Of a DNA stretch of 64,000 bases, positions 17,786 through 26,040 are shown one piece after another. The DNA lies in the NCBI GenBank assembly GCA_938007935.1, contig CALLMD010000001.1:186001-250000 (forward strand), written 5' to 3'. Position 1 is the first letter of the stretch; the number at the start of each line of letters is the position of its first letter. Position numbers and translations under genes: made by a program. This stretch comes from an uncultured Hellea sp. GTDB lineage: Bacteria; Pseudomonadota; Alphaproteobacteria; Caulobacterales; Maricaulaceae. The notes beneath the pieces were generated by a model. It saw only the letters and a program-made list of their open reading frames with translations. It searched no databases and had not been told where the DNA came from.

Positions 17786-18616
17786 ATGAAAATAAAAGTC
17801 GCAACATGGAACATCAATTCAGTCAGGCTGAGGATTGACCAAGTCATTCAATTTCTAAATGAGCAGCAACCTGATGTGCTTGGTCTGCAAGAAATTAAAT
17901 GCGAGACGGAATTATTCCCAAGCGAGCCCTTTATAGAGGCGGGCTATAACTTTATCGAAGTCGCGGGCATGAAGGGTTATCATGGCTGCGCGACAGTCTC
18001 AAAGCTGCCCATGGAGCGCCTTGGCACAAGTTTCTGCCCGCTTGATCACGCCCGTCATGTCAGCACAAAAGTCATAGCTGGCGATCAAGATTTCGAATTT
18101 CATAATTTTTATATTCCAGCGGGCGGCGATGTTGCCGACCCTGAAATCAATGATAAATTTAAACATAAGCTCGATTTCATCGAGAATATGCGCTGCTATT
18201 TCTCTGAGCGTTTTGCCTTTGGCGATGACCAACAAATCCTTGTCGGGGATTTCAATATCGCCCCGCATGAAAATGACGTTTGGAGTCACAAGCAACTCCT
18301 CAAAGTCGTCTCCCATACCCCGCTTGAAGTCGAGGTCTTGAAAACCTTGCAAGAGACGCATGACTTTACGGATTGTTCTCGCCTTTTCGCAGATGATGAT
18401 GAGAAGCTTTATAGCTGGTGGTCATATCGCGGCCGTGACCCAATGAAAAGTAACCGTGGACGCCGCCTCGATCATATCTGGGTCAGCCCTGCCCTAAAGC
18501 CCGCTGTAGAAGCGGGCGGAAAAGCCGCCCATGAAATCCATGTGCCCTGCCGCGTCTGGGCAGAAAAACCCTCAGATCACGTGCCGATGACTCAAATATT
18601 GGATCTCTCAGCCTAG
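17786..18616 (+). CDS. xth: Exodeoxyribonuclease III
   Basis: 276 residues of the exonuclease-endonuclease-phosphatase fold, a class II AP endonuclease in base-excision repair. Catalytic motifs: WNINSVR (about 8-14), the metal glutamate in LGLQEIKC (about 34-41), NFYIPAGGD, the Asp/Asn pair in VGDFNIAPHENDVW, RLDHIWVS and the SDHVPM histidine at the end. The last 9 bases overlap, tail to tail, the convergent thiolase-like gene. With nth it forms a second base-excision repair step in the same 18 kb. Confidence 0.96.
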   Translation: MKIKVATWNINSVRLRIDQVIQFLNEQQPDVLGLQEIKCETELFPSEPFIEAGYNFIEVAGMKGYHGCATVSKLPMERLGTSFCPLDHARHVSTKVIAGDQDFEFHNFYIPAGGDVADPEINDKFKHKLDFIENMRCYFSERFAFGDDQQILVGDFNIAPHENDVWSHKQLLKVVSHTPLEVEVLKTLQETHDFTDCSRLFADDDEKLYSWWSYRGRDPMKSNRGRRLDHIWVSPALKPAVEAGGKAAHEIHVPCRVWAEKPSDHVPMTQILDLSA

Positions 18617-20146
18617 CCAGGCAAAGCTAAAACTATTCCCGCTTTTGCCGCCCGTAACGAGGATAGGCTTATCCGTTAGCTCTCCCTGAGCAAGGCGTGC
18701 TAGCGTGTCTTCATCTGCGTTCTCAAGCTTGGCATAAAACCGTTCGCCGCCCCTATCCAAGCGCCCAATAATGATGGCGCCAATCGCTGCGCCGCGCTTA
18801 TATCTAACGATATAGCTTTCAATCTTAGCGGGCCCATCCGCGATATCTGTATAGGCGGCCAAATCGGATGTATCCTGCCAGTCATTTTGCGCGGGCGACC
18901 ACGGCTTAACCGGCGGGCGGGCGGAATAAATACCAACCGCATGTTTGCTCATCCAGCCGCCATTACCATAAGCAAGACCCATATCATCTGGATTTGCGCG
19001 CAACGTCTCTATCAAAGAGGCAATCCCGTGCAGCGTATAATTATTCCCCGGCCCGCCAAAAAAGGGCAGCCCTCCCGTTTGAGTTAGAGGCCTTGGGTCA
19101 TCATCCTCTATACTCAAAGCGTCTTTCGCTAAGCTCACGACAATCGGAAAACAGCTATAGAGGTCAAGATGTTTAATCTCACTGGCTGTCATACTGGCTT
19201 GCGAAAGCGCGGCGCTAAAGGCCGCCTCCATGGCATTTGATTTTGCGATGTTCTCCCGCTCAAGCATAAGCCGTTCTGAGCCCTGTGCATGACCGTACAG
19301 AAATACCCATTTTGTGGGCTCTATGCCCAGCGCTTTGGCTTTACCAACTGTCGTCATTATAACGGATGCGCCTTGATTAACGCCGTCTTTGGCCACGATA
19401 TATTTCGTATATGGCGAGACAAGCGGGCGGTTATCTGTAGTTATCTCGGCCAGTTCAGCGGCGCTATACCCCTTGGGAAACATAGCATATGGGTTTCGCG
19501 CGGCCACGTTTGACAGGGGCGCGAGTAAAGCTGCCATCTTATCTTGATAGGCTTGAACGCTGTCTCCGGCCGCAATGCGGCGCGCTGTTTCCATCATGCC
19601 GTAATACATAATAGGCTCATGCATGCCGTGATTAATTTCCGTCGCATTGATAATCATGGGGCCATGAAACTGACCACGATCCTCACATGCGCCCTCATGC
19701 GTTTCAGACCAGTCAAGCTTTACGCCCGCCCGTTGCCCCGCGCGCATATTGGCCAAGGCTTCCCCGCCCGCAATCAACGCGGTCTCATAAGTACCCGAGA
19801 TTAACCCCTCGGCGCATTCCGCCACCAAAGTTTGCGGCGTCTGACCACCAATAGAGTCATAAAGAGACGTTACCGGCTTTGCCCCTATCCGAGCCGCAAC
19901 CGCCAAAGGAAATTTATCCGCGCGCCCAAAGGGGCAAGCATAAGCAGGGCTGGAATCAGAAAATATGCGGGTGCAGGCGATATGATCGACATGCGTCTCT
20001 GATATACCCGCATCTTTAAGCGCCGCTAGCGCTGCCCGCCCCGCCATATCCGCGTGGGAAGCCGCAGTGAGCAGGTCGCTTGGGACTTGTTCCACAGATT
20101 GTCCGACTCCGATGATGATGGGGGTTTTATCGGGTATTTGTGACAT
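18608..20146 (-). CDS. Thiolase-superfamily acetyl-CoA acetyltransferase-like protein
   Basis: 512 residues from ATG 20146 (MSQIPDKTPIIIGVGQSVEQ). It has the thiolase fold with recognisable pieces (ALIAGGEALANMR, GGLPFFGGPGNNYTLHGIAS, YGNGGWMSKHAVGIYS). The block that normally holds the acylated cysteine reads TSLYDSIGGQTPQ, with no cysteine. The C-terminal C-x-G motif is also replaced (NGGWMSK). An extra domain of about 110 residues follows the thiolase part. This matches the long cysteine-less acetyl-CoA acetyltransferase-like branch known in actinobacteria and Alphaproteobacteria. Whether it is a condensing enzyme at all is open. Confidence 0.8.
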   Translation of the reverse strand: MSQIPDKTPIIIGVGQSVEQVPSDLLTAASHADMAGRAALAALKDAGISETHVDHIACTRIFSDSSPAYACPFGRADKFPLAVAARIGAKPVTSLYDSIGGQTPQTLVAECAEGLISGTYETALIAGGEALANMRAGQRAGVKLDWSETHEGACEDRGQFHGPMIINATEINHGMHEPIMYYGMMETARRIAAGDSVQAYQDKMAALLAPLSNVAARNPYAMFPKGYSAAELAEITTDNRPLVSPYTKYIVAKDGVNQGASVIMTTVGKAKALGIEPTKWVFLYGHAQGSERLMLERENIAKSNAMEAAFSAALSQASMTASEIKHLDLYSCFPIVVSLAKDALSIEDDDPRPLTQTGGLPFFGGPGNNYTLHGIASLIETLRANPDDMGLAYGNGGWMSKHAVGIYSARPPVKPWSPAQNDWQDTSDLAAYTDIADGPAKIESYIVRYKRGAAIGAIIIGRLDRGGERFYAKLENADEDTLARLAQGELTDKPILVTGGKSGNSFSFAWLG

Positions 20147-20240
20147 GGTCAGGATGTAAGCACCTCCCCAAACATCGTCCAGCAAAAACTACGGACATGT
20201 CATTTAAAGTCTGCTAGTCTATTCAAAAAGAGGAACCTTC

Positions 20241-21317
20241 ATGTCAGACCCCATAAAACTTAATCGCCGCAATCTCATTATTGGCGCGTCTGTAAGCGCA
20301 GCCGCCCTCGCGGCCTGTTCTAAATCCCCTGACGCCTCCATTGTAAAAGAGGCCATGGCTAAAGAGAAAGTGCCTCAAGAAAACACCCCTCAAAAGACTT
20401 CAGTTGAAACCCCTACTCAAGACAAGATTGATCTGACAGGTATATCAATTTTAATCACGGGCTGTTCTTCTGGCTTTGGCCGCTTAGGCGCAGAGCATTA
20501 TGCCCGCCTCGGCGCAAAAGTCTTCGCCACTATGCGTAACCTTCCAAGGCCCGAAGCGGCTGAACTTAAAGCCCTCGCCGCGGCGGAAAACCTTGATATC
20601 ACTGTGCTTGAAATTGACGTGACCAAGGACGACCAAGTCAAAGCAGGTACAGACGCCGCCATAAAAGCGGCGGGCGGCAAACTTGATGTGCTGATTAATA
20701 ATGCCGGTATGTCAATCGCAGGACCCATAGAAGCCCAAGATATGGCCGCAACGAACCTCATATTTGATACAAATCTATTCGGTCCGCAGCGTATGAGCAA
20801 AGCCGTCTTGCCCGCCATGCGCGCCGCAGGTAGCGGATATATCTTCAATGTCACGTCACAGCTAGGCCGCGTTATCATTCCCGGTTTTGGTCAATATTCT
20901 CCAACCAAATTTGCCCTTGAAGCGATGAGCGAGCAAATGGCTTATGAGGTCGCGCCTCACGGTATTGACGTGACCATCATTCAGCCCGGCGGCTACCCCA
21001 CCAAAATATGGCATAATCAAAACGCGCCCTCGGCAGCGCTCAAAGCGCGCCTGACAGAGGACATCATCACGGCCTATCCAGCATTCACAGCAGGCATGGG
21101 TAAACGTGAAGCTGGCGGCGGTGAGGCCGACCCTATGGATATTCCCCGCGCCATTGCTGGCGCGATTGCCATGGATAAGGCCGCGCGCCCGCTCCGTATT
21201 GCCCTTCATCCCGTCGCGCGGCCTCAAGAAGCTATCAACAAAGTCTCCGCGAAAATGCAACTCGCCGTGCTCGGCAACTCTCCCCTAGGCCCCATTGTAA
21301 AAGGCGTTTTGGATTAG
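20241..21317 (+). CDS. Short-chain dehydrogenase with Tat/lipoprotein-type signal
   Basis: 358 residues. A classical SDR core lies at about 68-300: ILITGCSSGFGRLGAEHYAR (cofactor loop TGxxxGxG), VLINNAGMSIAGP (NNAG) and the catalytic FGQYSPTKFALEAM (YxxxK), with a serine in NVTSQLGR. In front stands a twin-arginine segment and hydrophobic stretch ending in a lipobox-like LAAC (NRRNLIIGASVSAAALAACS, about 9-28). A polar 40-residue linker follows. Export of a nucleotide-dependent SDR would be unusual unless the cofactor is bound before Tat transport. The substrate is unknown. Confidence 0.82.
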   Translation: MSDPIKLNRRNLIIGASVSAAALAACSKSPDASIVKEAMAKEKVPQENTPQKTSVETPTQDKIDLTGISILITGCSSGFGRLGAEHYARLGAKVFATMRNLPRPEAAELKALAAAENLDITVLEIDVTKDDQVKAGTDAAIKAAGGKLDVLINNAGMSIAGPIEAQDMAATNLIFDTNLFGPQRMSKAVLPAMRAAGSGYIFNVTSQLGRVIIPGFGQYSPTKFALEAMSEQMAYEVAPHGIDVTIIQPGGYPTKIWHNQNAPSAALKARLTEDIITAYPAFTAGMGKREAGGGEADPMDIPRAIAGAIAMDKAARPLRIALHPVARPQEAINKVSAKMQLAVLGNSPLGPIVKGVLD

Positions 21318-21393
21318 GAAATAAAAGCGAAATAAGATTGGGAGCGCAACGCTCTGGCTAGCCTCTTATCTAATATCTCCAACAAATAAAAAA

Positions 21394-21413
21394 GCGCCGC
21401 TCGAAAGCGGCGC
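21394..21413. terminator. Bidirectional intrinsic terminator between SDR and DUF937 genes
   Basis: A perfect 8-bp stem GCGCCGCT-CGAA-AGCGGCGC lies between two convergent genes. It is flanked by an A-run (21386-21393) on one side and CTTT on the other, so it can end transcripts from both sides, best on the minus strand. Confidence 0.85.
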
Positions 21414-21437
21414 CTTTCGCAAGTAATTTAAATTCGT

Positions 21438-21854
21438 TTAGAGGAATTTCTTGGCGATACCGCCAAGTGCGCCGAGGCCGCCTATTGAATCTAAAAGCGA
21501 TCCGCCGCTACTGGATTTATCGACCATTTGCGGGATGGCGTCTTTTAGGCTTTCGAGTAATGAGCCTTCATCCGTGCCAAGCTTAGCTGCGGCTTCGGCG
21601 ACTTTTTCGCCGCCTAAAACGTCTTTAAGCTGGTCAGCAGAAATTTCGGCATTTTCGCCGTCTCCTAACCACGACTCAGCAACATCACCCAAGCCCTTTT
21701 CCTTAAGACCACTTAATAAGCTGCCCACATCGGCTTTGTCACCTTCGCCCAATAGGCTCTGCATAACACTACCAATAGCGTCATTATCTGCGCCTAATTT
21801 TGATGCCAGCAAACCTGTTGCAAGTTTCATAATATCCATAATCATATCTTTCAT
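21438..21854 (-). CDS. DUF937/YidB-like protein
   Basis: 138 residues from ATG 21854 (MKDMIMDIMKLATGLLASKL). It is helical and rich in G, L, D and S. The block ISADQLKDVLGGEKVAEAAA and the repeated glycine-rich tail (GGSLLDSIGGLGALGGIAKK) are typical of the DUF937/YidB family. Function unknown. The strand opposite also stays open for 149 codons, but that frame is rich in serine and proline and is a shadow. The gene ends just before the bidirectional terminator. Confidence 0.82.
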   Translation of the reverse strand: MKDMIMDIMKLATGLLASKLGADNDAIGSVMQSLLGEGDKADVGSLLSGLKEKGLGDVAESWLGDGENAEISADQLKDVLGGEKVAEAAAKLGTDEGSLLESLKDAIPQMVDKSSSGGSLLDSIGGLGALGGIAKKFL

Positions 21855-21941
21855 TTTGGGTGAGGTTAATCTCGGTCCCTTCCTACATGAAATCACATGA
21901 ATTGTTTAGCAGCTTCAGCAGTTATAGCTGACAAATAGCAG

Positions 21942-22559
21942 TTAAATTTGGGTGCTGAGCGCAAAGAGCGCTTGGGCGCCAAAATAAAGCGGCGTTATCG
22001 CAAGCGCATTAATCGGCTCTGCTTTAACGAACCTATCACGCGCGACGAATATATCAGAGGCGGCGAACATTACCCCTGCAAAAGCGGGTATAAGACGCCC
22101 GCTTCCGAGAGCATAAATCACCATCATCCCGATGATGAGCGCGTAAATCCCGACCATAAGCTGCATCGTGATATTGAGCTTAGGCCGCATATAAAGAAAG
22201 AAAGCGCAGACTACGATAATGACGGGCCAAATAATCACATGACTCACCGAAAAGCCATCTATCTGCCTTAGAGCAAAACAATAAATGACGTGGCCGATCG
22301 CAAAACTTGCCATGCCTAAAATGAAGAGGGATTGAGACTTGCGCGACAAAAGAAAGACATCGCCAAAGGCGCAAAAAACAAGCCCAGCTAAGATGAGCTG
22401 CCCATAAAGCGTCTCGAGCGCGCCGCAGGAAAGCGCCAAGAGAATAAAGCCAAGAGCAGCGAGCGGTTTAAACAGTCTTTGCGCGCGAATATCCTCTCGG
22501 TACTCAGCGGCAAGCAGAGCCAATATAATAGCCGCATATAAAAAAAGCGAGATCGTCAT
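21942..22559 (-). CDS. YhhN/TMEM86-family membrane protein (lysoplasmalogenase-like)
   Basis: 205 residues, almost all hydrophobic, with about eight helices. The family pattern is seen: FKPLAALGFILLAL (KPL motif about 30), LVFCAFGDVFLLS (GD motif about 66), FAIGHVIYCFAL (GH motif) and the C-terminal ASDIFVARDRF (SD motif). Animal members cleave lysoplasmalogens; bacterial members are largely untested. Start ATG 22559, ten bases before the preceding DUF937 reading direction changes nothing: it is an independent unit read toward DUF937. Confidence 0.88.
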   Translation of the reverse strand: MTISLFLYAAIILALLAAEYREDIRAQRLFKPLAALGFILLALSCGALETLYGQLILAGLVFCAFGDVFLLSRKSQSLFILGMASFAIGHVIYCFALRQIDGFSVSHVIIWPVIIVVCAFFLYMRPKLNITMQLMVGIYALIIGMMVIYALGSGRLIPAFAGVMFAASDIFVARDRFVKAEPINALAITPLYFGAQALFALSTQI

Positions 22560-22597
22560 GACCCCGCTTTAATCAACTTATGGCATGAATGAAATAT

Positions 22598-23305
22598 CTA
22601 ACCGAGTTCGAGGCGATAGCCGCCAGGTTCTGTGACCAATAAGGTGGCCGTGCCTTTTTCAGGTTCGATTTTCTGACGAAGGCGGTAAACATGGGTTTCA
22701 AGCGTATGTGTCGTCACGCCCGAATTATAACCCCAAACCTCATGCAGCAGCTCATCACGGCCAACGGGTTTACCGCCCGCGCGGTAAAGATATTTTAAAA
22801 TATTAGTCTCTTTTTCAGTTAGGCGAATGTCACGCGGCGGACGTTCACCTTCTATGGTAGGCGGGGTCAGCTTCTTAAAGGCAGGCGCGAATTCATAAGG
22901 GCCAACTTGGAAGACCGCATCCTCGCTTTGTTCAAAGCTACGCAAATGAGCGCGAAGCCGCGCGAGCAAAACGGCAAAGCGAAAAGGTTTGGTAACATAA
23001 TCATTAGCCCCGGAGTTCAGGCCTAATATCTCATTCATATCGCCATCATTTCCCGTGAGCATAACCACAGGCGCCGCCACGCCCGCGGCGCGCATGAGCT
23101 GGCATGCTTCCGTGCCGAGCATATCCGGCAGATCAACATCCAATAAGATAAGATCGAATGTCCCGTCCTCGGTCGCTTTAATACCTTCGCCCGCAGTGCT
23201 GACATCTGTGACGTCGAACTCTTTATATAAGGCAAATTGATCAACCAGCTCTTCGCGGAGCGTCTCGTCATCATCGACAATCAGAAGGCGTTTCTTTACG
23301 GCCAT
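22598..23305 (-). CDS. OmpR/PhoB-type response regulator
   Basis: 235 residues from ATG 23305. The receiver domain has its acidic pocket at D11-D13 (LLIVDDDE), the phospho-acceptor D56 (LLDVDLPD), the switch threonine in VVMLTGNDGD and the lysine of YVTKPFRF. A winged-helix DNA-binding domain follows (about 140-235) with EVWGYNSGVTTHTLETHVYR and an EPGGYRLE wing. No histidine kinase adjoins it, so it is an orphan regulator here. It is divergent from the L,D-transpeptidase gene across a 100-base region, which it might control. Confidence 0.93.
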   Translation of the reverse strand: MAVKKRLLIVDDDETLREELVDQFALYKEFDVTDVSTAGEGIKATEDGTFDLILLDVDLPDMLGTEACQLMRAAGVAAPVVMLTGNDGDMNEILGLNSGANDYVTKPFRFAVLLARLRAHLRSFEQSEDAVFQVGPYEFAPAFKKLTPPTIEGERPPRDIRLTEKETNILKYLYRAGGKPVGRDELLHEVWGYNSGVTTHTLETHVYRLRQKIEPEKGTATLLVTEPGGYRLELG

Positions 23306-23405
23306 AATTTTTCTCTCTATCAACTTAGCGCAGTCTTTAGACTTGTTATCCCTATAAGCCTAATGTCAGTATGCTCTCAATGCATCACAAAAATGAGAGT
23401 GATAA

Positions 23406-23909
23406 GTGAGCCTATTCATTAATACGTCGCAAGAAACACTAAAGTTTGATGGCAAGAGCTATCCTTGCCGTATTGGGCGCAAGGGCGCTATACCCGTCGA
23501 CAAAGGCCGTGAAGGCGACGAGATGACCCCTATGGGGCAATATGTTTTGCGCTTTGGGCTTTACCGTGCTGATCGTTTGCCAGCCCCCAATAGCCGTTTA
23601 AACTTTAGACCGCTGCGAGACGATGATGGATGGTGTGACGCGCCGGATGACCCCGCCTATAACCGATTTATTCGCCTACCCTACCCCGCAAGCCATGAAC
23701 GTCTATGGCGTGAAGATGGCGCTTATGATTTAATAATCGTCATGTCTCATAATGATGCCCCGCCCGTGCGCGGATTAGGTAGCGCAGTTTTTATGCATGT
23801 AACCCAACCAGATGATCGTAAAACGCTTGGTTGCGTCGCGCTTGATCCCGAAATATGGGCAAGGCTTTTACCACATGTCTATAGGGGCATGCCGATTCAC
23901 ATCACTTAG
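23406..23909 (+). CDS. YkuD-domain L,D-transpeptidase-like protein
   Basis: 167 residues starting at GTG 23406. The YkuD catalytic block is in the C-terminal third: AVFMHVTQPDD followed by KTLGCVALDPE, supplying the His and Cys of HxxxxxxxxxxxGC. The domain normally forms 3-3 crosslinks in peptidoglycan or attaches lipoproteins. There is no signal peptide or membrane helix, which fits a short cytoplasmic-looking alphaproteobacterial subfamily, so its site of action is uncertain. Divergent from the response regulator. Confidence 0.87.
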   Translation: MSLFINTSQETLKFDGKSYPCRIGRKGAIPVDKGREGDEMTPMGQYVLRFGLYRADRLPAPNSRLNFRPLRDDDGWCDAPDDPAYNRFIRLPYPASHERLWREDGAYDLIIVMSHNDAPPVRGLGSAVFMHVTQPDDRKTLGCVALDPEIWARLLPHVYRGMPIHIT

Positions 23910-23920
23910 CGGCTAAAACT

Positions 23921-23951
23921 AAAAAGGCCGGCCCGTTGGAGGGAGCCGGCC
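23921..23951 (-). terminator. Intrinsic terminator of the secreted TPR gene
   Basis: Stem GGCCGGC (23926-23932) and GCCGGCC (23945-23951), 12-base loop; on the minus strand it is followed by TTTTT. A second weaker inverted repeat (GATGACA/TGTCATC, 23955-23977) lies between it and the gene. Confidence 0.8.
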
Positions 23952-23991
23952 AATGATGACATAACTATGGTGTCATCAGGGGAGGATGTCG

Positions 23992-24399
23992 TTAAGGCTG
24001 GGAAATATTCTGAGCGAGCCTTATCGTGAGCGCGTTTTTATTGGCAAGGGCTGGCGCGTAATCAGGGCGAAGCTCTAATGCAGCCGCGCAGGCCTCTTGG
24101 GCCTTATCCATCATATCGAGCTTTGCATAACTCGCACATAAATTTGACTGCGCAATAGCCGTTTTCCGGCGAGATAATGAGGAGCGCAGCGCCTGTTCAT
24201 TCATTTTAACAGCGCGCTCATAATCGCCGCGCTTAAACGCTTTTACGCCTAATTTCACAAGTCCATCAGTGGTTGAACTGACTTGAAAGGTTCCTGTTGG
24301 CGCTTCGGCGGCCATGGCACTGGCAGCTGGAAGGGTGGCAGAAAAGGTCAGGGCAGCCAGGGTCACAAGACCGGCTCTTTTAAAGTCTCTATATGTCAT
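23992..24399 (-). CDS. Secreted TPR-repeat protein
   Basis: 135 residues with a signal peptide (RAGLVTLAALTFSATLPAAS, cleavage near AMAAEA). Two to three TPR-like units follow: LVKLGVKAFKRGDYERAVKM, AIAQSNLCASYAKLDMMDKA and CAAALELRPDYAPALANKNA. It is periplasmic and likely a protein-protein adaptor. Its 5' end overlaps, head to head, the non-coding leader of the LysR gene, so the two share a promoter region of about 90 bases and may be co-regulated. A strong terminator lies just downstream. Confidence 0.8.
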   Translation of the reverse strand: MTYRDFKRAGLVTLAALTFSATLPAASAMAAEAPTGTFQVSSTTDGLVKLGVKAFKRGDYERAVKMNEQALRSSLSRRKTAIAQSNLCASYAKLDMMDKAQEACAAALELRPDYAPALANKNALTIRLAQNISQP

Positions 24400-24488
24400 A
24401 TCGTTTCCTTTCGTTTGACTATTTCCATATAAATCATTTAAAAAAGAATGGAATTGACATAAATCGTATAAATGCTATACACAAATGT

Positions 24489-25499
24489 ATGAGTACATGG
24501 TCAGATTATCCAATTTTGTTAGCTGTAGCTGAAACAGGGAGCTTAACGGCTGCCGGGCGCAAGCTAAATATGAGCCAACCGACAGTCGGGCGGCGTATTC
24601 GCGCGCTTGAAGATCATTTCGGCACGCCCCTCCTTAAAAAAGAAGACGGTATTCTTGTCCCGACAAGTTTTGGCCACTCTATGCTCGACCATATCAGACG
24701 TATGCAACATGAGGCGAGCGCAATTGACCGCTCTTCTGCTACGCTTGAAACATCACTTGCGGGTGTTGTGCGTCTGTCCGCGACGGAAGGAATAGGCACG
24801 GCGTGGCTGCCACGGGTTTTGCAAGTCTTTCGCGAAAGCCATCCTGATATTCTCGTGGATTTGGGCATCGGCTTTCGAAATTATAACCTGGCGCAACGCG
24901 AAGCTGATATCGCTATTCGCTGGATGAGCCCAGGTGATCAAAACAGCCTTATTGGCCGAAAGGTAGCCACAGCCACTTTCGGGCTCTTCGCATCACCAGA
25001 ATATATTGCCCGCAAAGGCGCCCCGCAGTCGCTGGACGACCTTGCCAACCATGACGGGGTCATGGCGACAATTATGAATGATAAACAGCTCTGGCTGATG
25101 GAAAACGGCCAGGCGAAACATTTACCCGGACGGGTAACATTTCGCTCCAACTCTATATGGGCCTTTGATGAAGCCGTGAATGCGGGTTACGGCATTGGCG
25201 CGCAGCCTCTTTGCGGGGGCTGTCATGGAACTATGAATATTGTGCGCGTCCTGCCCAATGTCGCCCAACAAGAAGATATCTTCCTCGTTGCCCATGAAGA
25301 CTTAAGGCGCTCTGCGCGCATACGCGCCGTCTATGATTTTCTCGTTGAAGCTTTTGCCCAAGATGCGGCGTTCTTTTTAAATGGCGGACAATCCACCTTT
25401 GAAAATAATACATCTAGCATGGCTTGCGGCGGTACTAATGCTGACAATCCGGACCATGTACATGCCCCGGGGCGCCGCATGGCTGATGCGGCTGAGTAG
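24489..25499 (+). CDS. LysR-family transcriptional regulator
   Basis: 336 residues from ATG 24489 (MSTWSDYPILLAVAETGSLT). The winged helix-turn-helix is at about 14-60 (AGRKLNMSQPTVGRRIRALE), with a substrate-binding domain from about 90. The closest type is the GcvA/AlsR-like activator group. It is divergent from the secreted TPR gene, the usual arrangement for a LysR target. The last 22 codons (MACGGTNADNPDHVHAPG and on) overlap by 65 bases, tail to tail, the convergent SseB-like gene. The tail looks like an antisense reading of that gene and is not LysR-like. Confidence 0.92.
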   Translation: MSTWSDYPILLAVAETGSLTAAGRKLNMSQPTVGRRIRALEDHFGTPLLKKEDGILVPTSFGHSMLDHIRRMQHEASAIDRSSATLETSLAGVVRLSATEGIGTAWLPRVLQVFRESHPDILVDLGIGFRNYNLAQREADIAIRWMSPGDQNSLIGRKVATATFGLFASPEYIARKGAPQSLDDLANHDGVMATIMNDKQLWLMENGQAKHLPGRVTFRSNSIWAFDEAVNAGYGIGAQPLCGGCHGTMNIVRVLPNVAQQEDIFLVAHEDLRRSARIRAVYDFLVEAFAQDAAFFLNGGQSTFENNTSSMACGGTNADNPDHVHAPGRRMADAAE

Positions 25500-25884
25500 C
25501 CTTTTGTCCTAAAATTTCTGCAATATCCTCCGGCGCAAGCACAAGTCCGGCTGGCCCAGGATTTAAAATGGCGTAATGCCCCATTAAAGATGGAAAGAAA
25601 CTCGCACCCGCAGCCCGCGCGAACCGCGTACCCGCACTAGAAAATTCCCGCAAGCGGGCCTCGGATGAAAACAGCACGGCATGGGGCTGCCCATTTATCT
25701 GAATAGAGAGTAGCGAAACCCCGCCCGCCTTCGCTTGTTCCGAAGCGCTTTCTTCAACAGGTAAGAAAAAATCACTGGCGAGCAAAGCGACACTAAAAGC
25801 GCGTCTCGCAATGGGGTCATTTGCAAGGTCTTCTGGTTTAGTATCGCGAAGAAGTTTTTCAAAATCAGAAGATGTATCAGCCAT
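25435..25884 (-). CDS. SseB-like N-terminal domain protein with His/Cys-rich tail
   Basis: 149 residues. Residues 15-125 fit the SseB N-terminal domain (FEKLLRDTKPEDLANDP; ARRAFSVALLASDFFLPVEE; LLSIQINGQPHAVLFSSEAR). The C-terminus carries a candidate metal-binding tail, HQPCGAPGHVHGPDCQH, with five histidines and two cysteines in 17 residues. The SseB domain family has no settled biochemical role outside enhanced serine sensitivity in E. coli. The tail lies in the 65-base overlap with the LysR gene. Start ATG 25884. Confidence 0.72.
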   Translation of the reverse strand: MADTSSDFEKLLRDTKPEDLANDPIARRAFSVALLASDFFLPVEESASEQAKAGGVSLLSIQINGQPHAVLFSSEARLREFSSAGTRFARAAGASFFPSLMGHYAILNPGPAGLVLAPEDIAEILGQKATQPHQPCGAPGHVHGPDCQH

Positions 25885-25924
25885 ACCGAATAGAAAGAGA
25901 TTAAAACGCCTATGTCAATACAGC

Positions 25925-25951
25925 AAAAAAACACCCCCAATAAAGGGGGTG
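25925..25951 (-). terminator. Strong minus-strand intrinsic terminator
   Basis: CACCCCC-AATAAA-GGGGGTG; read on the minus strand the stem is followed by seven T residues. It lies upstream of the SseB-like gene, so it must end a minus-strand transcript coming from the right, where no annotated gene exists apart from a 20-codon frame. Confidence 0.85.
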
Positions 25952-25977
25952 AAGTTAAAGAGTAAGGAAGTGCAATG

Positions 25978-26040
25978 TCACATAACTATCGTAACATATA
26001 GGGTTCCATAAACCATAAGGATTAAGCCAGCGATAACCAT
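25978..26040 (-). CDS. Possible 20-residue single-helix membrane peptide
   Basis: Minus-strand frame MVIAGLILMVYGTLYVTIVM, which is one hydrophobic helix from end to end. It begins at ATG 26040 and stops 26 bases before the strong terminator at 25925-25951. No convincing ribosome site is seen before the ATG, and an overlapping frame (MAVKTWLSLA, ATG 26050) also exists. The peptide is proposed only because the terminator implies a minus-strand transcript here. That transcript could equally be a small RNA. Confidence 0.25.
   Translation of the reverse strand: MVIAGLILMVYGTLYVTIVM

Noticed and set aside
21451-21900. 149-codon plus-strand open frame opposite DUF937
   Set aside because: Serine/proline-rich composition without domain features; it mirrors the minus-strand gene, which has family matches and a terminator.
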